Positions 52,964-63,122 are shown, counted from the first letter of the stretch. The stretch is 64,000 nucleotides of DNA from an uncultured Rhodopila sp. (GCA_903851415.1 CAINOE010000189.1:1-64000); one strand, 5' to 3'. Translations and numbers: made by a program. Notes: generated from the sequence alone by a model not told the origin.

Positions 52964-53467
52964 ATGCGGGGCGCGGAAACCGTCAACGACGAGTTCGAGG
53001 TCGGCTTTAACCAGACTTTCGAATCCCGCTGGTATCGGGCGGAACAAGTTGGCCGCGTGGTCATGCTGTTCGTCGTTGCCTGCGCGGCGCTCGGTCTGCT
53101 CGGGCGCGGCCCGTTCAGTCACGAAACGAAAGCCGCCCCCGGCGGAGCGATCAGCGTCGATTACGAGCCCGTCGCGCGGCACGGCACATCCACGATGGTC
53201 ACCGTGCACGTCAGGAACCCGCGGGCGCCGATCCGGCTGCTGGTCGATCAGCATATGATCGAGCCGATGGGCTATCAGCGCGCGACGCCCGTCCCTGATC
53301 ACACCAGTGTAGCCGACGACGGTACCTGGCTGACCTTCGACCAGGAGCCCGGCCAGCACGACGTGCTGGTTCGTTTTGATGTCATGCCGACGGCGCTTGG
53401 CTTCGTGCCGATGCATGTCAGCGACGGCACCGGCACGGTGGACTGGTCGATGTTCGTGGTGCCGTAG
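52964..53467 (+). CDS. membrane-anchored protein paired with DUF421
   Basis: The 167-aa protein has one membrane segment (residues 34-48; VVMLFVVACAALGLL) and a periplasmic beta-rich region (TSTMVTVHVRNPRAPIRLLV, then TWLTFDQEPGQHDVLVRF). The fold may be immunoglobulin-like, but no family is confirmed. It directly precedes the DUF421 gene (one base between), so the two probably act together in the membrane. Confidence 0.5.
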   Translation: MRGAETVNDEFEVGFNQTFESRWYRAEQVGRVVMLFVVACAALGLLGRGPFSHETKAAPGGAISVDYEPVARHGTSTMVTVHVRNPRAPIRLLVDQHMIEPMGYQRATPVPDHTSVADDGTWLTFDQEPGQHDVLVRFDVMPTALGFVPMHVSDGTGTVDWSMFVVP

Positions 53468-53468
53468 G

Positions 53469-53912
53469 GTGCAACTCGTTCTCAGAGCCGCCGCAGCTTA
53501 CATGATCCTGCTGTTCGCGGTCCGCCTGGTCGGACGGCGCACCGCCAGCCAGATGGCGCCGTTCGACCTTGTCGTGCTGTTCCTGTTCGCCGGCATCACC
53601 ATCACCCCCGTTCTCGCCGACGACCACAGCATGACCGGGGCGTTCAGCGCCATCTGCACCATCGGCCTGATGCACATTGCGGTGTCCTGGATGAAGATGC
53701 ACTCCGACCGGTTCGGCCGCATCGTCGATGGCACGCCGGTGGTGGTGTTCGAGAACGGCGATTTCAACCGGCGCCGCATGAGGCGGCTGCGGCTGACGCA
53801 GCAGGACATCATGGCGGCGGCGCGGCAGCGCGGCCTGATGCGCCTGGATCAGGTGCGCTACGCGGTGGCCGAGCGGGACGGCAAGATTTCCATCGTTGAG
53901 GACGAAGCATGA
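53469..53912 (+). CDS. DUF421/YetF-family membrane protein
   Basis: This 147-aa protein fits the DUF421 family. Three or so membrane segments include FAVRLVGRRTASQMAPFDLV and LFLFAGITITPVLA. A cytoplasmic part has the family GRIVDGTPVVVFENGDF and ends VRYAVAERDGKISIV. The GTG start is used because it lies one base after the previous stop and homology begins there. YetF-type proteins are linked in other bacteria to spore or lipid traits, but the function here is unknown. It overlaps the MFS gene start by ATGA. Confidence 0.7.
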   Translation: MQLVLRAAAAYMILLFAVRLVGRRTASQMAPFDLVVLFLFAGITITPVLADDHSMTGAFSAICTIGLMHIAVSWMKMHSDRFGRIVDGTPVVVFENGDFNRRRMRRLRLTQQDIMAAARQRGLMRLDQVRYAVAERDGKISIVEDEA

Positions 53913-55330
53913 GCGGTGGTGCTGAAATCAAAACCGATATCCCGGCCCGGATCGACCGGCTGCCGTGGAGCAATTTCCATCTTTTGGTGGTCGTCGCGCT
54001 CGGCGTGACCTGGATACTGGATGGGCTGGAAGTAACGATCGTCGGTTCGATCGGGCCGATACTGAAGGACCACCGGACGCTGGGGCTGACGGATCAGGAT
54101 ATCGGCGCCATCGCCGCGTGTTACGTGGCCGGGGCGGTGGCCGGGGCGCTGCTGTTCGGCTGGCTGACGGATCGGTTCGGGCGGCGGCTGATCTTCAACT
54201 TGACTCTCGGCATCTACATGGCCGGCGTGCTGGCCACCGCTTTTGCATGGAATTTCTGGAGCTTCGCCTGCTTCAACGTCATCACCGGGCTGGGCATCGG
54301 CGGCGAATATGCGGCGATCAATTCCGCGATCGATGAGCTGATCCCGGCGCGGTTGCGCGGACGGATCGACCTGATCGTCAACGGCAGCTACTGGGCAGGA
54401 GCGGCGCTGGGTGCGGCGGCATCGCTGCTGCTGCTCTCCGGGCGGTTCTTCGGCATCGATATCGGCTGGCGGCTGGGGTTCGGCATCGGCGCGGTGCTGA
54501 GCGCGGTGATCTTGTTTCTGCGGCGCTATGTGCCGGAGAGCCCGCGCTGGCAGGTGACGCATGGCCGGAACGAAGAGGCGGAGCAGACAACCGAGGATAT
54601 AGAACGGCAAGTGGGGGGCGATCTGCCTCCGCCGAAGGGCACGCTGAAGGTTCATCCGCGCAAGGTGTTCGGGTTCGGGCTGATACTGGGTGCGATGCTG
54701 GGCAACAACCGGTCCCGCAGCTTCCTGGCGCTGTCGCTGATGGTGGCTCAGGCGTTCCTTTTCAACGCCGTGTTCTTCACGTACGGACTGGTGCTGACGA
54801 AGTTCTACCACATCAATGAGGCCCGGGCCGGGGTGTATATCCTGCCGCTCGCGGTGGGGAACTTCCTCGGGCCGCTGCTGCTCGGGCATCTGTTCGACAC
54901 TGTCGGCCGGAAGAAAATGATCGCCGGGACATATGGGCTGGCGGGCGTGCTGCTGATTGCGGTGTCGGTGCTGTTCGGGATGGGGGTGCTGACGGCGTGG
55001 ACACAGACTTTCTGCTGGATGGCGATTTTCTTCGTCGCCTCCGCCGCGGCGAGTTCGGCGTATCTGACCGCCAGCGAGATCTTTCCGCTGGAGACGCGGG
55101 CGATGGCGATCGCGCTGTTCTATGCGCTCGGCACGCTGATTGGCGGCGTCAGCGCGCCGTTTCTGTTCGGCTATCTGATCGGAACGGGCAGCGAATGGGT
55201 TGTCGCCGCCGGTTACGCCGGCGCCGCGGTGTTGATGATCGGCGCGGCGGTGTGCGAGGCGGTGCTGGGAGTAGAGGCGGCGGGCAAGTCGCTGGAGGAT
55301 GTTTCGGCGCCGCTGTCTTCGGGCGGCTGA
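53909..55330 (+). CDS. MFS transporter
   Basis: This 473-aa 12-segment carrier has the standard GWLTDRFGRRLIF loop and VPESPRWQV at the middle, typical of the sugar/acid:H+ symporter branch. Loops GLGIGGEYAAINSAIDELIP and SAAASSAYLTASEIFPLE also fit that branch. Its start overlaps the DUF421 stop. The substrate is not clear. Confidence 0.8.
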   Translation: MSGGAEIKTDIPARIDRLPWSNFHLLVVVALGVTWILDGLEVTIVGSIGPILKDHRTLGLTDQDIGAIAACYVAGAVAGALLFGWLTDRFGRRLIFNLTLGIYMAGVLATAFAWNFWSFACFNVITGLGIGGEYAAINSAIDELIPARLRGRIDLIVNGSYWAGAALGAAASLLLLSGRFFGIDIGWRLGFGIGAVLSAVILFLRRYVPESPRWQVTHGRNEEAEQTTEDIERQVGGDLPPPKGTLKVHPRKVFGFGLILGAMLGNNRSRSFLALSLMVAQAFLFNAVFFTYGLVLTKFYHINEARAGVYILPLAVGNFLGPLLLGHLFDTVGRKKMIAGTYGLAGVLLIAVSVLFGMGVLTAWTQTFCWMAIFFVASAAASSAYLTASEIFPLETRAMAIALFYALGTLIGGVSAPFLFGYLIGTGSEWVVAAGYAGAAVLMIGAAVCEAVLGVEAAGKSLEDVSAPLSSGG

Positions 55331-55924
55331 CCCTAAGAGTTGGCCGCCTCTGCCTGCCAGCCGGATGGCGCAGCTTCCGTTGCTGAGTGGGGCGATGCGC
55401 GGAACGCGGGGAGTGCCTCGCAGCTCCGGCGGTGGGCAAGGCGTTTTCCAGCCAGGCGAGGGCGGAGCCGATCACGCGTTCCAGGCGTGCCATCCAGGCC
55501 GGGTCGCGGGCGCCGGGAGCGCGGCGGCGTCGCGCGCGTCTCGGCAGTCGCGGTAACGATGATGTCACCTTCCGCTCCGGGCCGGTTCGGTTTCGCCGGT
55601 CCTCGCGCTGCGCCCCCGAAATCTCCTGTGACGATTGGCGAACGCGGGTCTCGCGAACGGTGATCGGCACATGCTATCCCCGGCGGCCCGCGGGGTTCGC
55701 GTCGGACATGGACGGTGCATTTGCCGGCCGCGCACCTTTATGGTGGCAGCGGTCCGGTTCTGAAGGGAAAAGCAGCGTGGAGTTCCGGCGAGCGGATGGA
55801 TGGCGGCGAGCGGCGGCGTTGGAACGGATTGCCGGATCTTCCCCGGAACCAGGGCAAACGCCGGCCGAACCGAAGCAAGGCGTGAGGCGGCTCACGATAC
55901 CGGCAGCCGAGGCGATTTGACGCG
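55331..55924. other. gene-free region upstream of queE
   Basis: Nearly 600 bp hold no convincing protein gene. The long frames across it are Arg/Ala-rich and lack ribosome sites. It should contain the promoter of the queE-queD pair. No preQ1-type riboswitch pattern was recognised. Confidence 0.45.
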
Positions 55925-56560
55925 ATGGCCTACGCGGTGAAAGAGATCTTCTACACGTTGCAGGGGGAAGGCCGAAACGCCGGGCGTGCCGCGGTATTCT
56001 GCCGGTTTGCCGGCTGCAACCTCTGGTCCGGGCGGGAAGCCGATCGCGGGCGGGCGGTGTGCGGGTTTTGCGATACGGATTTTGTTGGCACCGATGGCGG
56101 CGGTGGCGGGCACTTCGCGGACGCGTCTGCGCTGGCGCAGGCGATCGCCCGGGCGTGGGGCGGTGGTTCCGGCGCTGAACGCTTCGTTGTCCTGACCGGT
56201 GGCGAGCCGCTGCTGCAGGTGGACAAGGCATTGATCGCGTGCCTGCACGAATTCGGGTTCGAGATCGCGGTGGAGACGAACGGCACCCTTCCGGTTCCGC
56301 CCGGGTTGGATTGGGTGTGTGTCAGTCCCAAGGCCGGGGCCTCTCTGGTTGTCACCTGCGGGGACGAACTGAAGCTGGTCTTCCCGCAGAGCGGCCTGAT
56401 GCCGGCCTCCGTCGAACATCTGGACTTCGAGGACTTCCTGCTCCAGCCGATGGACGGCCCCGAGCGGGAGAGCAACACCGCGGCTGCGGTCGCCTATTGC
56501 CTTGAGCATCCGCAATGGCGTCTGAGCCTTCAGACGCACAAGTTTCTGGGGATCCCATGA
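55925..56560 (+). CDS. queE: 7-carboxy-7-deazaguanine synthase
   Basis: QueE is a radical SAM enzyme that makes 7-carboxy-7-deazaguanine for queuosine. The cluster Cys are in CRFAGCNLWSGREADRG and then AVCGFCDTDF, so the Cx14CxxC form with an insert rather than the simple Cx3CxxC. FYTLQGEGRNAGRAAVF at the start and FVVLTGGEPLLQVD are typical. The length is 211 aa. It overlaps queD by ATGA. Confidence 0.92.
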   Translation: MAYAVKEIFYTLQGEGRNAGRAAVFCRFAGCNLWSGREADRGRAVCGFCDTDFVGTDGGGGGHFADASALAQAIARAWGGGSGAERFVVLTGGEPLLQVDKALIACLHEFGFEIAVETNGTLPVPPGLDWVCVSPKAGASLVVTCGDELKLVFPQSGLMPASVEHLDFEDFLLQPMDGPERESNTAAAVAYCLEHPQWRLSLQTHKFLGIP

Positions 56561-56931
56561 AGATCACGCAAGCCTTCACATTCGAGGCGGCGCATCGCCT
56601 GCCCAACGTGCCGCCGGCGCACCGGTGCCACCGCATGCACGGCCATTCCTATCGCGTGGAACTCCGGCTGGAGGGCGCGGTTGATCCGGTTACCGGCTTC
56701 GTCGCGGATTTTTTCGACATCGAGGCGGCGTTTCAGCCGCTGCTGCTGCGCCTGGACCACTATTGCCTGAACGAGATCGAGGGTCTCGAAAACCCCACCG
56801 CGGAAAACATCGCGATCTGGATCTGGGATCGGCTGCGGGCGGGGATTCCGCAGCTTGTTGCGGTCGTCGTGTATGAGACGGCGAATTGCTGGGCGGAGTA
56901 TGACGGGCAGCCGGCCGTTGGGTTCGGGTGA
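56557..56931 (+). CDS. queD: 6-carboxy-5,6,7,8-tetrahydropterin synthase
   Basis: QueD makes 6-carboxytetrahydropterin, the substrate of QueE. The 124-aa protein has the zinc His of EAAHRL and HRMHGHSYRVEL, and later DHYCLNEI with PTAENIAIWIW. The catalytic Cys is in HRCHRMHG. It is coupled to queE by a start-stop overlap. Confidence 0.92.
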   Translation: MKITQAFTFEAAHRLPNVPPAHRCHRMHGHSYRVELRLEGAVDPVTGFVADFFDIEAAFQPLLLRLDHYCLNEIEGLENPTAENIAIWIWDRLRAGIPQLVAVVVYETANCWAEYDGQPAVGFG

Positions 56932-57016
56932 GAGACGAAGACAAGATGCCATGTATGATTTCCGGCGGACAGGTCTCCTGATCCGGCCAATTGGCAAGGG
57001 ACCGTGACGGATCGGA

Positions 57017-57063
57017 CTTGGCGGCTCTTGGTCTTGCGGCCGTGGGTTCGAGTCCTGCCGGTC
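57017..57063 (+). other. tRNA-like remnant (T-arm and part of the 3-prime half)
   Basis: GTGGGTTCGAGTCCTGC (57042-57058) has the T-arm shape of a tRNA, and upstream sequence resembles a worn anticodon region. The 5-prime acceptor arm is not found and no CCA follows, so it is not a working tRNA. It lies 340 bp from the intact tRNA-Pro and next to a PIN toxin remnant, which suggests an old insertion site. Confidence 0.3.
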
Positions 57064-57112
57064 TCATGCTACCGGGCGCCCATTCCGCCGCCTGCCGATC
57101 TCGCGGCGCCCA

Positions 57113-57343
57113 ATCGCGGCCAGGACATTCGACGAGGTCGCCGAATCGGCGTTCCGCGCCGGCTTGATCGCTGGCTTCGATAAAGGCCGTCTCGACAGCC
57201 CGCAGATCGCCGCAGGCCGCCCGGCCCCGGCGTCCCCACTCCACATCGCGATCACGCAACGACTGGGACTCGCGGTCGCGACATTTGATCGGGGAATGGC
57301 GAACTGCGCCGCGGCACCGGGTGGCGCGCTATCCGCGACATAG
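57113..57343 (+). pseudogene. PIN-domain (VapC-type) toxin remnant
   Basis: The plus-strand frame ending at the TAG at 57343 reads LHIAITQRLGLAVATFDRGM (57239-57298) followed by about 14 residues to the stop. This matches the last conserved part of PIN-domain toxins (A..LGL.LVTFDR.M). The upstream part has no start and weak similarity. No antitoxin is seen. It is read as the tail of a lost toxin-antitoxin pair. Confidence 0.35.
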
Positions 57344-57396
57344 CGCCACCGGCATTGCCGATCGGGAAACCGGGTCGGGGCCCCGGATGAATCGGC

Positions 57397-57473
57397 TGGT
57401 CGGAGTGAGAGGATTCGAACCTCCGGCCCCTGCGTCCCGAACACAGTGCTCTACCAGGCTGAGCTACACTCCG
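57397..57473 (-). tRNA. tRNA-Pro (CGG anticodon)
   Basis: The minus strand folds as a complete tRNA. The acceptor arms CGGAGTG and CACTCCG are perfect, and CCA is encoded. The anticodon loop TTCGGGA gives anticodon CGG, which reads proline codon CCG. The T-arm has GGTTCGAATCC. The length is 77 nt. Confidence 0.96.
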
Positions 57474-57527
57474 GCCGAGGCGCGGCGTATAGACCCACCC
57501 GCCGCGGCAGACAACCCACATATCGCA

Positions 57528-58406
57528 TCACCCGCCCGATTGTGCCGCAGCCGCCCCCGGGCTCGCCGCCTTGGCCTGACGGTCGTGCCAGTTCTCCATC
57601 AGTTGCAGCACGGTCGCCGCCGTCTCCTCGATCGATCGCCGCGTCACGTCGATCGTCGGCCAGCCATGGCTGTTGCAGAACCGCCGCGCCCATAGCAGCT
57701 CGGCCTTCACGGCATCCTCATCGATGTAGCCGGAGGCGTCCTGCGCCTGCTCCCCCCGCCCGCCAATCAGCCGCAACCGGTGGCGGCGGATGTCGATCAG
57801 GGCCTCGGGCGCCAGGGTCAGGCCGATGACCGGGCACCTCACCTCTTCCAGGCCCGGCGGAGCCGGCAGGTTCGGCACCAGCGGCACGTTCGCCGCCTTG
57901 ATGCCGCGATTCGCCAGATAGAAGCATGTCGGCGTCTTCGAACTGCGCGACACGCCCACCAGCACGACATCCGCCTCCGCCAATCCGGGCTGCGCCTGGC
58001 CGTCATCATGCGCCAGCACGTAGTGCATCGCGTCGATACGGGAAAAATAGTCGGCGTTCAGCACATACTGCCGCCCCGGCCGCGCCTCGGCCTTCTGTCC
58101 GATGCTCTCCTGCAGCACGTTTATGACGGGGTCGAGCACGTTCACCACCTTGACGTTCAGCCGCCGGCAGGTGGTGTCCAGCTCCGCCCGCAGCGCCCGG
58201 TCGATCAGGGTGGACAGCACCGGCCCGGGTTCGGCCTCGATCCCCTCCAGCACGCGGTGAAGCTGAAAACGTGTCCGGATCAGGCTCCACCGGTGGTAGA
58301 CGATGTCCGCATGCTCAAATTGAACGGTCGTCGCCCGGGCGATCGCGTTAAGCGTCTCGCCGGTGGCGTCCGAGACCAGGTGGAGGTTGATACGCTGAGT
58401 GTCCAT
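57528..58406 (-). CDS. ppsR: pyruvate, water dikinase regulatory protein
   Basis: This 292-aa protein is of the PSRP/YdiA (DUF299) family, which phosphorylates and dephosphorylates PEP synthase or pyruvate phosphate dikinase. It begins [19 protein letters not shown], has the P-loop [15 protein letters not shown] near residue 154, and ends with [12 protein letters not shown]. The ATG at 58406 is used. It diverges from the dioxygenase gene. Confidence 0.9.
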   Translation of the reverse strand: MDTQRINLHLVSDATGETLNAIARATTVQFEHADIVYHRWSLIRTRFQLHRVLEGIEAEPGPVLSTLIDRALRAELDTTCRRLNVKVVNVLDPVINVLQESIGQKAEARPGRQYVLNADYFSRIDAMHYVLAHDDGQAQPGLAEADVVLVGVSRSSKTPTCFYLANRGIKAANVPLVPNLPAPPGLEEVRCPVIGLTLAPEALIDIRRHRLRLIGGRGEQAQDASGYIDEDAVKAELLWARRFCNSHGWPTIDVTRRSIEETAATVLQLMENWHDRQAKAASPGAAAAQSGG

Positions 58407-58557
58407 GGCCGCAACCATACCCGGCTTGCGGCCAACCGCCACATGATAATCCGCAGTTTTCGGCACGTCTCGCCGGAACCCGGGCGGGCCGGACTGCTGG
58501 CAAAGCATCCCGGGCCGACTTATGCTGCGACCGAATAAAGACCAAAGGGAGGCCGGC

Positions 58558-59460
58558 ATGCAGGATCTCGACGAATTCACGGTCACCGATGTCGCGCTGG
58601 CGCAGATGGCCGGGACCGAGAACCCGCGCCTGAAGGAAATCGCCGACGCCGCGGTCCGCCATCTGCACGCTTTCATCCGTGAGGTGAACCTCACTCCCGC
58701 GGAATGGCTGCAAGGCATCCAGTACCTCACCGCCGTCGGCCAGGCCTGCACGCCGATACGGCAGGAGTTCATCCTGCTGTCGGACGTCCTCGGTGTCAGC
58801 GCCGTGGTCAATGCGCTGCATGACAAGAAGGCCCGCGAACTCGGCAGCCAGAGCAGCCTGCTCGGCCCGTTCTTCCGCGAGGGCGCGCCGGAACGGCCGC
58901 CCGGCGCGCAGATCGTCGAGAATCCCACCGCGCCGGAGATCGTCGTATACGGCACGGTCACCGATAATGACGGCACGGCGATAGCGGGGGCGATGATCCA
59001 GGTCTGGCAGACCAGCGAACGCGGCTTGTACGATTTGCAGGAGCGCGACGGCGAAGCCATGGACATGCGCGGCGTGTTCCGCACCGATGCGGAGGGCCGG
59101 TATTTTTTCCGCACGGTCCGGCCGCTGGGGTATTCGATCCCGATGGACGGGCCGGTCGGCGCGCTCGTGCATGCGCAGAAGCGGCACGGCATGCGGCCGT
59201 CGCACATCCATTGCCTGATCACCGCCGAAGGCCACCGCGAGCTGGTGACGGCGCTGTATTTCGGCGACGATCCGCACGTCGAATCCGACACGGTGTTCGG
59301 GGTGTCGCAGTCCCTTGTGGTCGATGCTGTCGATGATCCTGACAGCCCGATCCCCGGCCTGCGCGCGGTGCACTTCGATTTCCGCCTGGCCAGGGCGGCG
59401 CCCGGCGAAACCGGCCGGGTGGGCGCCGATCCGACGAAGCTGGCAAGGGCGGCGGCGTGA
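58558..59460 (+). CDS. intradiol ring-cleavage dioxygenase
   Basis: This 300-aa enzyme has the non-haem Fe(III) intradiol fold. The Tyr and His ligands are in [25 protein letters not shown] and [12 protein letters not shown]. The N-terminal helical part fits the catechol/hydroxyquinol 1,2-dioxygenase group. AGGGAGG precedes the ATG. Whether the substrate is catechol or hydroxyquinol cannot be told by eye. It overlaps the cyclase-family gene. Confidence 0.88.
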   Translation: MQDLDEFTVTDVALAQMAGTENPRLKEIADAAVRHLHAFIREVNLTPAEWLQGIQYLTAVGQACTPIRQEFILLSDVLGVSAVVNALHDKKARELGSQSSLLGPFFREGAPERPPGAQIVENPTAPEIVVYGTVTDNDGTAIAGAMIQVWQTSERGLYDLQERDGEAMDMRGVFRTDAEGRYFFRTVRPLGYSIPMDGPVGALVHAQKRHGMRPSHIHCLITAEGHRELVTALYFGDDPHVESDTVFGVSQSLVVDAVDDPDSPIPGLRAVHFDFRLARAAPGETGRVGADPTKLARAAA

Positions 59461-60248
59461 TGGCGCGGCGGATTGTCGATATCTCCTCGCCGCTGAAGGC
59501 CGGCATCGCCAGCGACCCGCCGGATATGCTGCCGCGGATCGAGTATCTGGATCACCACCAGACCGCTCCGATGATGGCGGACTACATGGGCATCCGGGTC
59601 GATCAGCTCCCGGACGGCGAGTATGCCGCGGTGGAGCGGGTGGAGATCAGCACCCATAACGGCACCCACATGGACGCGCCGTGGCACTTCTTCTCCAGCA
59701 TGAACCACGCGCTGAAGCCGGGCGGCGAGCCGTCCTGGCGGATCGACGACGTGCCGCTGGACTGGTGCTACCAGCCCGGGGTGAAGCTGGATTTCCGCCA
59801 TCTGCCCGACGGCTACGTCGCGACCCCGGGCGACGTGGAGGCGGAACTGAAGCGCATCGGCCACGCGCTGCGTCCGCTGGAAATCGTCCTGGTCAACACC
59901 GCCGCCGGCGCCCGCTACGGACACGACGATTTCGTCGATACCGGCTGCGGCATGGGCAAGGCGGCGACGCTGTGGCTGGCCGAGCGCGGCGTGCGCGTCG
60001 TTGGCACCGATGCCTGGAGCTGGGATGCGCCGTTTTCCTTCACCCGCGAGAAGGTCCGGGCCACCGGCGACGTCAGCCTGATCTGGGAAGGCCACCGCGC
60101 CGGCCGGGAGATCGGCTATTTCCAGATGGAAAAGCTGGGCAACCTGGCGGCGCTGCCGGGCGACGGATTCGACGTGGTGTGCTTTCCGGTGAAAGTGCAT
60201 CGAGCCTCGGCCGGATGGACCCGGGCGGTCGCGATTTTCAACGATTGA
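59460..60248 (+). CDS. cyclase-family (kynurenine formamidase-like) hydrolase
   Basis: This 262-aa protein has the metal motif [13 protein letters not shown] of the cyclase/formamidase family, and a late [11 protein letters not shown]. The family opens or closes rings and amides with Zn or Mn. Its ATG overlaps the stop of the dioxygenase gene (TGATG). Together they suggest a step of aromatic or lactone metabolism, not further defined. Confidence 0.8.
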   Translation: MARRIVDISSPLKAGIASDPPDMLPRIEYLDHHQTAPMMADYMGIRVDQLPDGEYAAVERVEISTHNGTHMDAPWHFFSSMNHALKPGGEPSWRIDDVPLDWCYQPGVKLDFRHLPDGYVATPGDVEAELKRIGHALRPLEIVLVNTAAGARYGHDDFVDTGCGMGKAATLWLAERGVRVVGTDAWSWDAPFSFTREKVRATGDVSLIWEGHRAGREIGYFQMEKLGNLAALPGDGFDVVCFPVKVHRASAGWTRAVAIFND

Positions 60249-60308
60249 CCCGGGCGGAGCGGCGGGCGAAGACACCGGTAACCGATACCGCCCGGATGTC
60301 CGTCTTGC

Positions 60309-61691
60309 ATGCTGTTTAACTCACAGGTTTTCATCGTCTTCTTCCTGCCGGCGGTGCTCGGACTGTATTACGCGCTGGCGGAGAACCGCACCGCGCGGCA
60401 GACGGTCGTGGTGGCGGCGTCGCTCGGGTTCTACGGCTGGTGGGACGTGCGTTTCGTCCCGTTGCTGGCCGGGCTGACCGTCGCCAACTGGCTGATCGCG
60501 CGCTGGTTTGGCGCCGCGCGGCAGCTTCGGTGGATTCCGGTGCTGGGCGTGACGCTCAACCTGCTGGTGCTGGCGCTGTTCAAATACGCTGATTTCTTGC
60601 GCGGCACGGTCTTCGGGTTGCTTGGAGAGAGCTGGCAACCGTGGGATCTGATTTTGCCCCTGGGGATCAGCTTCTTCGTCTTCCAGAAAATCTCCTACCT
60701 CATCGATCTCCGCCGCGGTGATCGGCATTTCTACAGCTTTCTCGACTTCTGCATGTTCGTTACGTTTTTCCCGCAGCTCATCGCCGGGCCGTTGGTGCGG
60801 CACAACGAGATTATCCACCAGTTCAGTGCTGATCCGAGACGCCCGGAGGTGTGGGCGAACCTTTCGCGCGGATTTATCCTGTTCCTGATCGGCGTTACGA
60901 AAAAAGTCGCGCTGGCCGACACTTTGGCGAACCCGGCGGACGCCCTGTTCCATAAGGCGCAGCAAGCCTCGCTGGGCCTGATCGAGGCGTGGACCGCCGC
61001 CGCCGCCTACACGTTGCAGATCTATTTCGACTTCTCCGGTTATTCCGACATGGCGATCGGCCTGGCGCTGATGTTCGGCCTGGCGCTGCCGTTCAACTTC
61101 AACGCGCCCTACCGGGCCGTCTCAGTGCGCGACTTCTGGCGCCGCTGGCACATGACACTGAGTCGTTTCCTGCGCGACTATCTGTATATTCCCCTCGGCG
61201 GCAACCGCGCCTCGGCCGTGCGGCAGGCGGTGAACGTCATCGCGACGATGCTGCTCGGCGGCCTTTGGCATGGCGCCAACTGGACGTTCGTTGCCTGGGG
61301 TGGCCTGCACGGGGTCGCTCTGGCGGTGAACCACGTCTGGGCAGGGCGCGGCTTCCGCCTGCCGAACGGCGCCGCCTGGCTGCTGACATTGCTGTTCGTC
61401 ATGGCGGCCTGGGTGTTGTTCCGTTCGCCGACGTTCCATCAGGCGGGCCAGATCCTTGGCAGCATGGCCGGGGCGCACGGGCTCGGTGCCGTGTCGCTGG
61501 ACCGGGAGTTCGTCATCGCTTTGGTCCTCGGCGCCGCCGTTGCCTTGCTCGGGCCGACCAGCCAGGAAGCCGCTCTGAGCTTGCTGCGGCCGCGGGCGTG
61601 GCTGGCGGTCCCGGCCGGAGCGTTGCTGGCCTATTTGCTTTTGCTGATCGGTGGCCGTCTGCCCAATGTCTTCATCTACTTCCAGTTCTGA
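60309..61691 (+). CDS. MBOAT-family O-acyltransferase (AlgI/DltB-like)
   Basis: This 460-aa polytopic protein has the MBOAT features: [37 protein letters not shown], and the catalytic-His region [19 protein letters not shown]. Such enzymes pass acyl groups across the membrane to alginate, teichoic acid or other glycans. The gene overlaps the following AlgJ-like gene. Confidence 0.88.
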   Translation: MLFNSQVFIVFFLPAVLGLYYALAENRTARQTVVVAASLGFYGWWDVRFVPLLAGLTVANWLIARWFGAARQLRWIPVLGVTLNLLVLALFKYADFLRGTVFGLLGESWQPWDLILPLGISFFVFQKISYLIDLRRGDRHFYSFLDFCMFVTFFPQLIAGPLVRHNEIIHQFSADPRRPEVWANLSRGFILFLIGVTKKVALADTLANPADALFHKAQQASLGLIEAWTAAAAYTLQIYFDFSGYSDMAIGLALMFGLALPFNFNAPYRAVSVRDFWRRWHMTLSRFLRDYLYIPLGGNRASAVRQAVNVIATMLLGGLWHGANWTFVAWGGLHGVALAVNHVWAGRGFRLPNGAAWLLTLLFVMAAWVLFRSPTFHQAGQILGSMAGAHGLGAVSLDREFVIALVLGAAVALLGPTSQEAALSLLRPRAWLAVPAGALLAYLLLLIGGRLPNVFIYFQF

Positions 61692-62739
61692 CCCGCCCGC
61701 GGCATGGCGCCGCTTTTTCGGGCTTGCCGCCGGCTCGGCCGCGGCGTTCGTCGCCGCGATCTACGGCTTTATCGTCGTGGTCGATCCCTGGGGTATGCTG
61801 CCGTTGTCATTGCCGTTCGACCGCGTCACGGTCACCAGCAATCAGCGCTTCTCCTACCCGATGCTGGCCCTTTCGCCGCGATTCGACAGCGCGGTTTTCG
61901 GCACGTCCACCAGCAGGCTGCTGCGCCCGGACGCGCTCAATCCGGCGTTCGATGCACGCTTCGCGAACCTGGCGATGAACGATGCGACGACCTTCGAGGT
62001 GTCCAGTTTGTTGCGCGTGTTTCTCCGCGCCCATCCGGAACCGAAAGTGGTCGTCATCGGCCTGGACGCGCGCTGGTGCGTCACCGGAGACTCCTACGAG
62101 AAGCTCACGCCCCGGCCGTTTCCAACGTGGATGTATGAACGAAGCCGCTGGCGCGGCTATGCCGAGATGTTCAACCTGTATGCCGCGCAGGAAGCCGGCA
62201 AGGAATTTGGCGTGCTGACCGGCCTGAAGAAGCCCGACATGGGCCGCGACGGATACACCAGGTTCGTTCCACCCGAGTCGCAATATGATCCTGTGCGCGT
62301 GGCCGAGCATATGAAGGAGTGGAATGCCGTCACGCCGGGCGGCGCGCGCTCCGGGCCGCCCGATACGTGGCGCTTCCCGACGCTGGAGATCCTGCGCGAT
62401 GATCTGTCGCTGCTGCCGCCGGCGACCCGGAAGGTTCTGTTCTTCCCCCCTTATAACCATCGGATGCTGCCTTTGCCGGACACCGAGGGCGAGGTCGTGC
62501 TGAACGAATGCAAGCGTCGCGTGGCCGATCTGGCGCGGCCCCTGGCAAATGCCGTAGTTGTCGATTTCCTGCTGCCGAGTCCGATCACCGCCGTGGATGA
62601 CAACTACTGGGATGGATTGCACTACAGGACATTCATCGGCGACCGGATTGCGCTGGACCTGACAGCAGCGGGGAAGGGGGAGAGCTCAACGGATTATCGG
62701 GTTCTTTTCTTGAGCGCGACCGATCAAAAGCTGCCCTGA
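61666..62739 (+). CDS. AlgJ/AlgX-like SGNH acetyl-transfer partner
   Basis: The 357-aa protein has one membrane segment (residues 20-40, AAFVAAIYGFIVVVD) and a periplasmic part with GTSTSRLLRPDAL (likely SGNH serine block) and DDNYWDGLHYRTFIGDRIA, which supplies D-x-x-H. It should take the acyl group from the MBOAT protein and pass it to a surface polymer. The ATG at 61666 overlaps the MBOAT end. Confidence 0.7.
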   Translation: MSSSTSSSDPPAAWRRFFGLAAGSAAAFVAAIYGFIVVVDPWGMLPLSLPFDRVTVTSNQRFSYPMLALSPRFDSAVFGTSTSRLLRPDALNPAFDARFANLAMNDATTFEVSSLLRVFLRAHPEPKVVVIGLDARWCVTGDSYEKLTPRPFPTWMYERSRWRGYAEMFNLYAAQEAGKEFGVLTGLKKPDMGRDGYTRFVPPESQYDPVRVAEHMKEWNAVTPGGARSGPPDTWRFPTLEILRDDLSLLPPATRKVLFFPPYNHRMLPLPDTEGEVVLNECKRRVADLARPLANAVVVDFLLPSPITAVDDNYWDGLHYRTFIGDRIALDLTAAGKGESSTDYRVLFLSATDQKLP

Positions 62740-62852
62740 GAACGGCTGGGCCGGTTGTACTCAACCCTGCGTTGGCTCGTGGTCAGTTATCTCATTATGC
62801 GACCTGGAGTTCGATGCCCGGCCGTCCGAGCGGGTTTCGGGCAAAGCAAGCT

Positions 62853-62999
62853 GTAACACGGATTAAAGGGATTAAGGCTAAGATTACACTGAAAGATCGA
62901 ACGCCTCTCGCGGAGCCGTGCCGCCGGATGCCGGGGCGCTTCATGCGCCGGTATCGCGTCGGTGGAATCTGTGCCCTTAATCTGCACAATCTGTGTTAC
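62853..62999. repeat. AT-rich inverted repeat in a gene-free region
   Basis: The left arm GTAACACGGATTAAAGGG (62853 on) and the right arm that ends CAATCTGTGTTAC (62999) are inverted with about 19 of 25 matching. They lie in the 380-bp gene-free stretch 62740-63122. The sequence is notably AT-richer than its surroundings, and the type TAACACGGATTAA is seen in intergenic repeats of other bacteria. Confidence 0.6.
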
Positions 63000-63122
63000 A
63001 TCTTGCTTCGCACTGCTGCCGCCAAAGCGGACCGTTGTGCTTCCCCGGACCGTCGCCGCACGGCATGCACCGCGCGGGTAGCTCGTCCATCGCGATACCC
63101 CGCACCGGCGGCGAGGCTGCGC

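Noticed and set aside
50788-53416. Long frames on both strands across the SLC13 transporter gene
   Set aside because: They are Arg-rich or His/Gln-rich shadows. The transporter frame has membrane segments and family motifs.
58407-60275. N-terminal extension of the ppsR frame to 60275
   Set aside because: The extension runs antisense through the dioxygenase and cyclase-family genes and is not family-like. The true start is at 58406.
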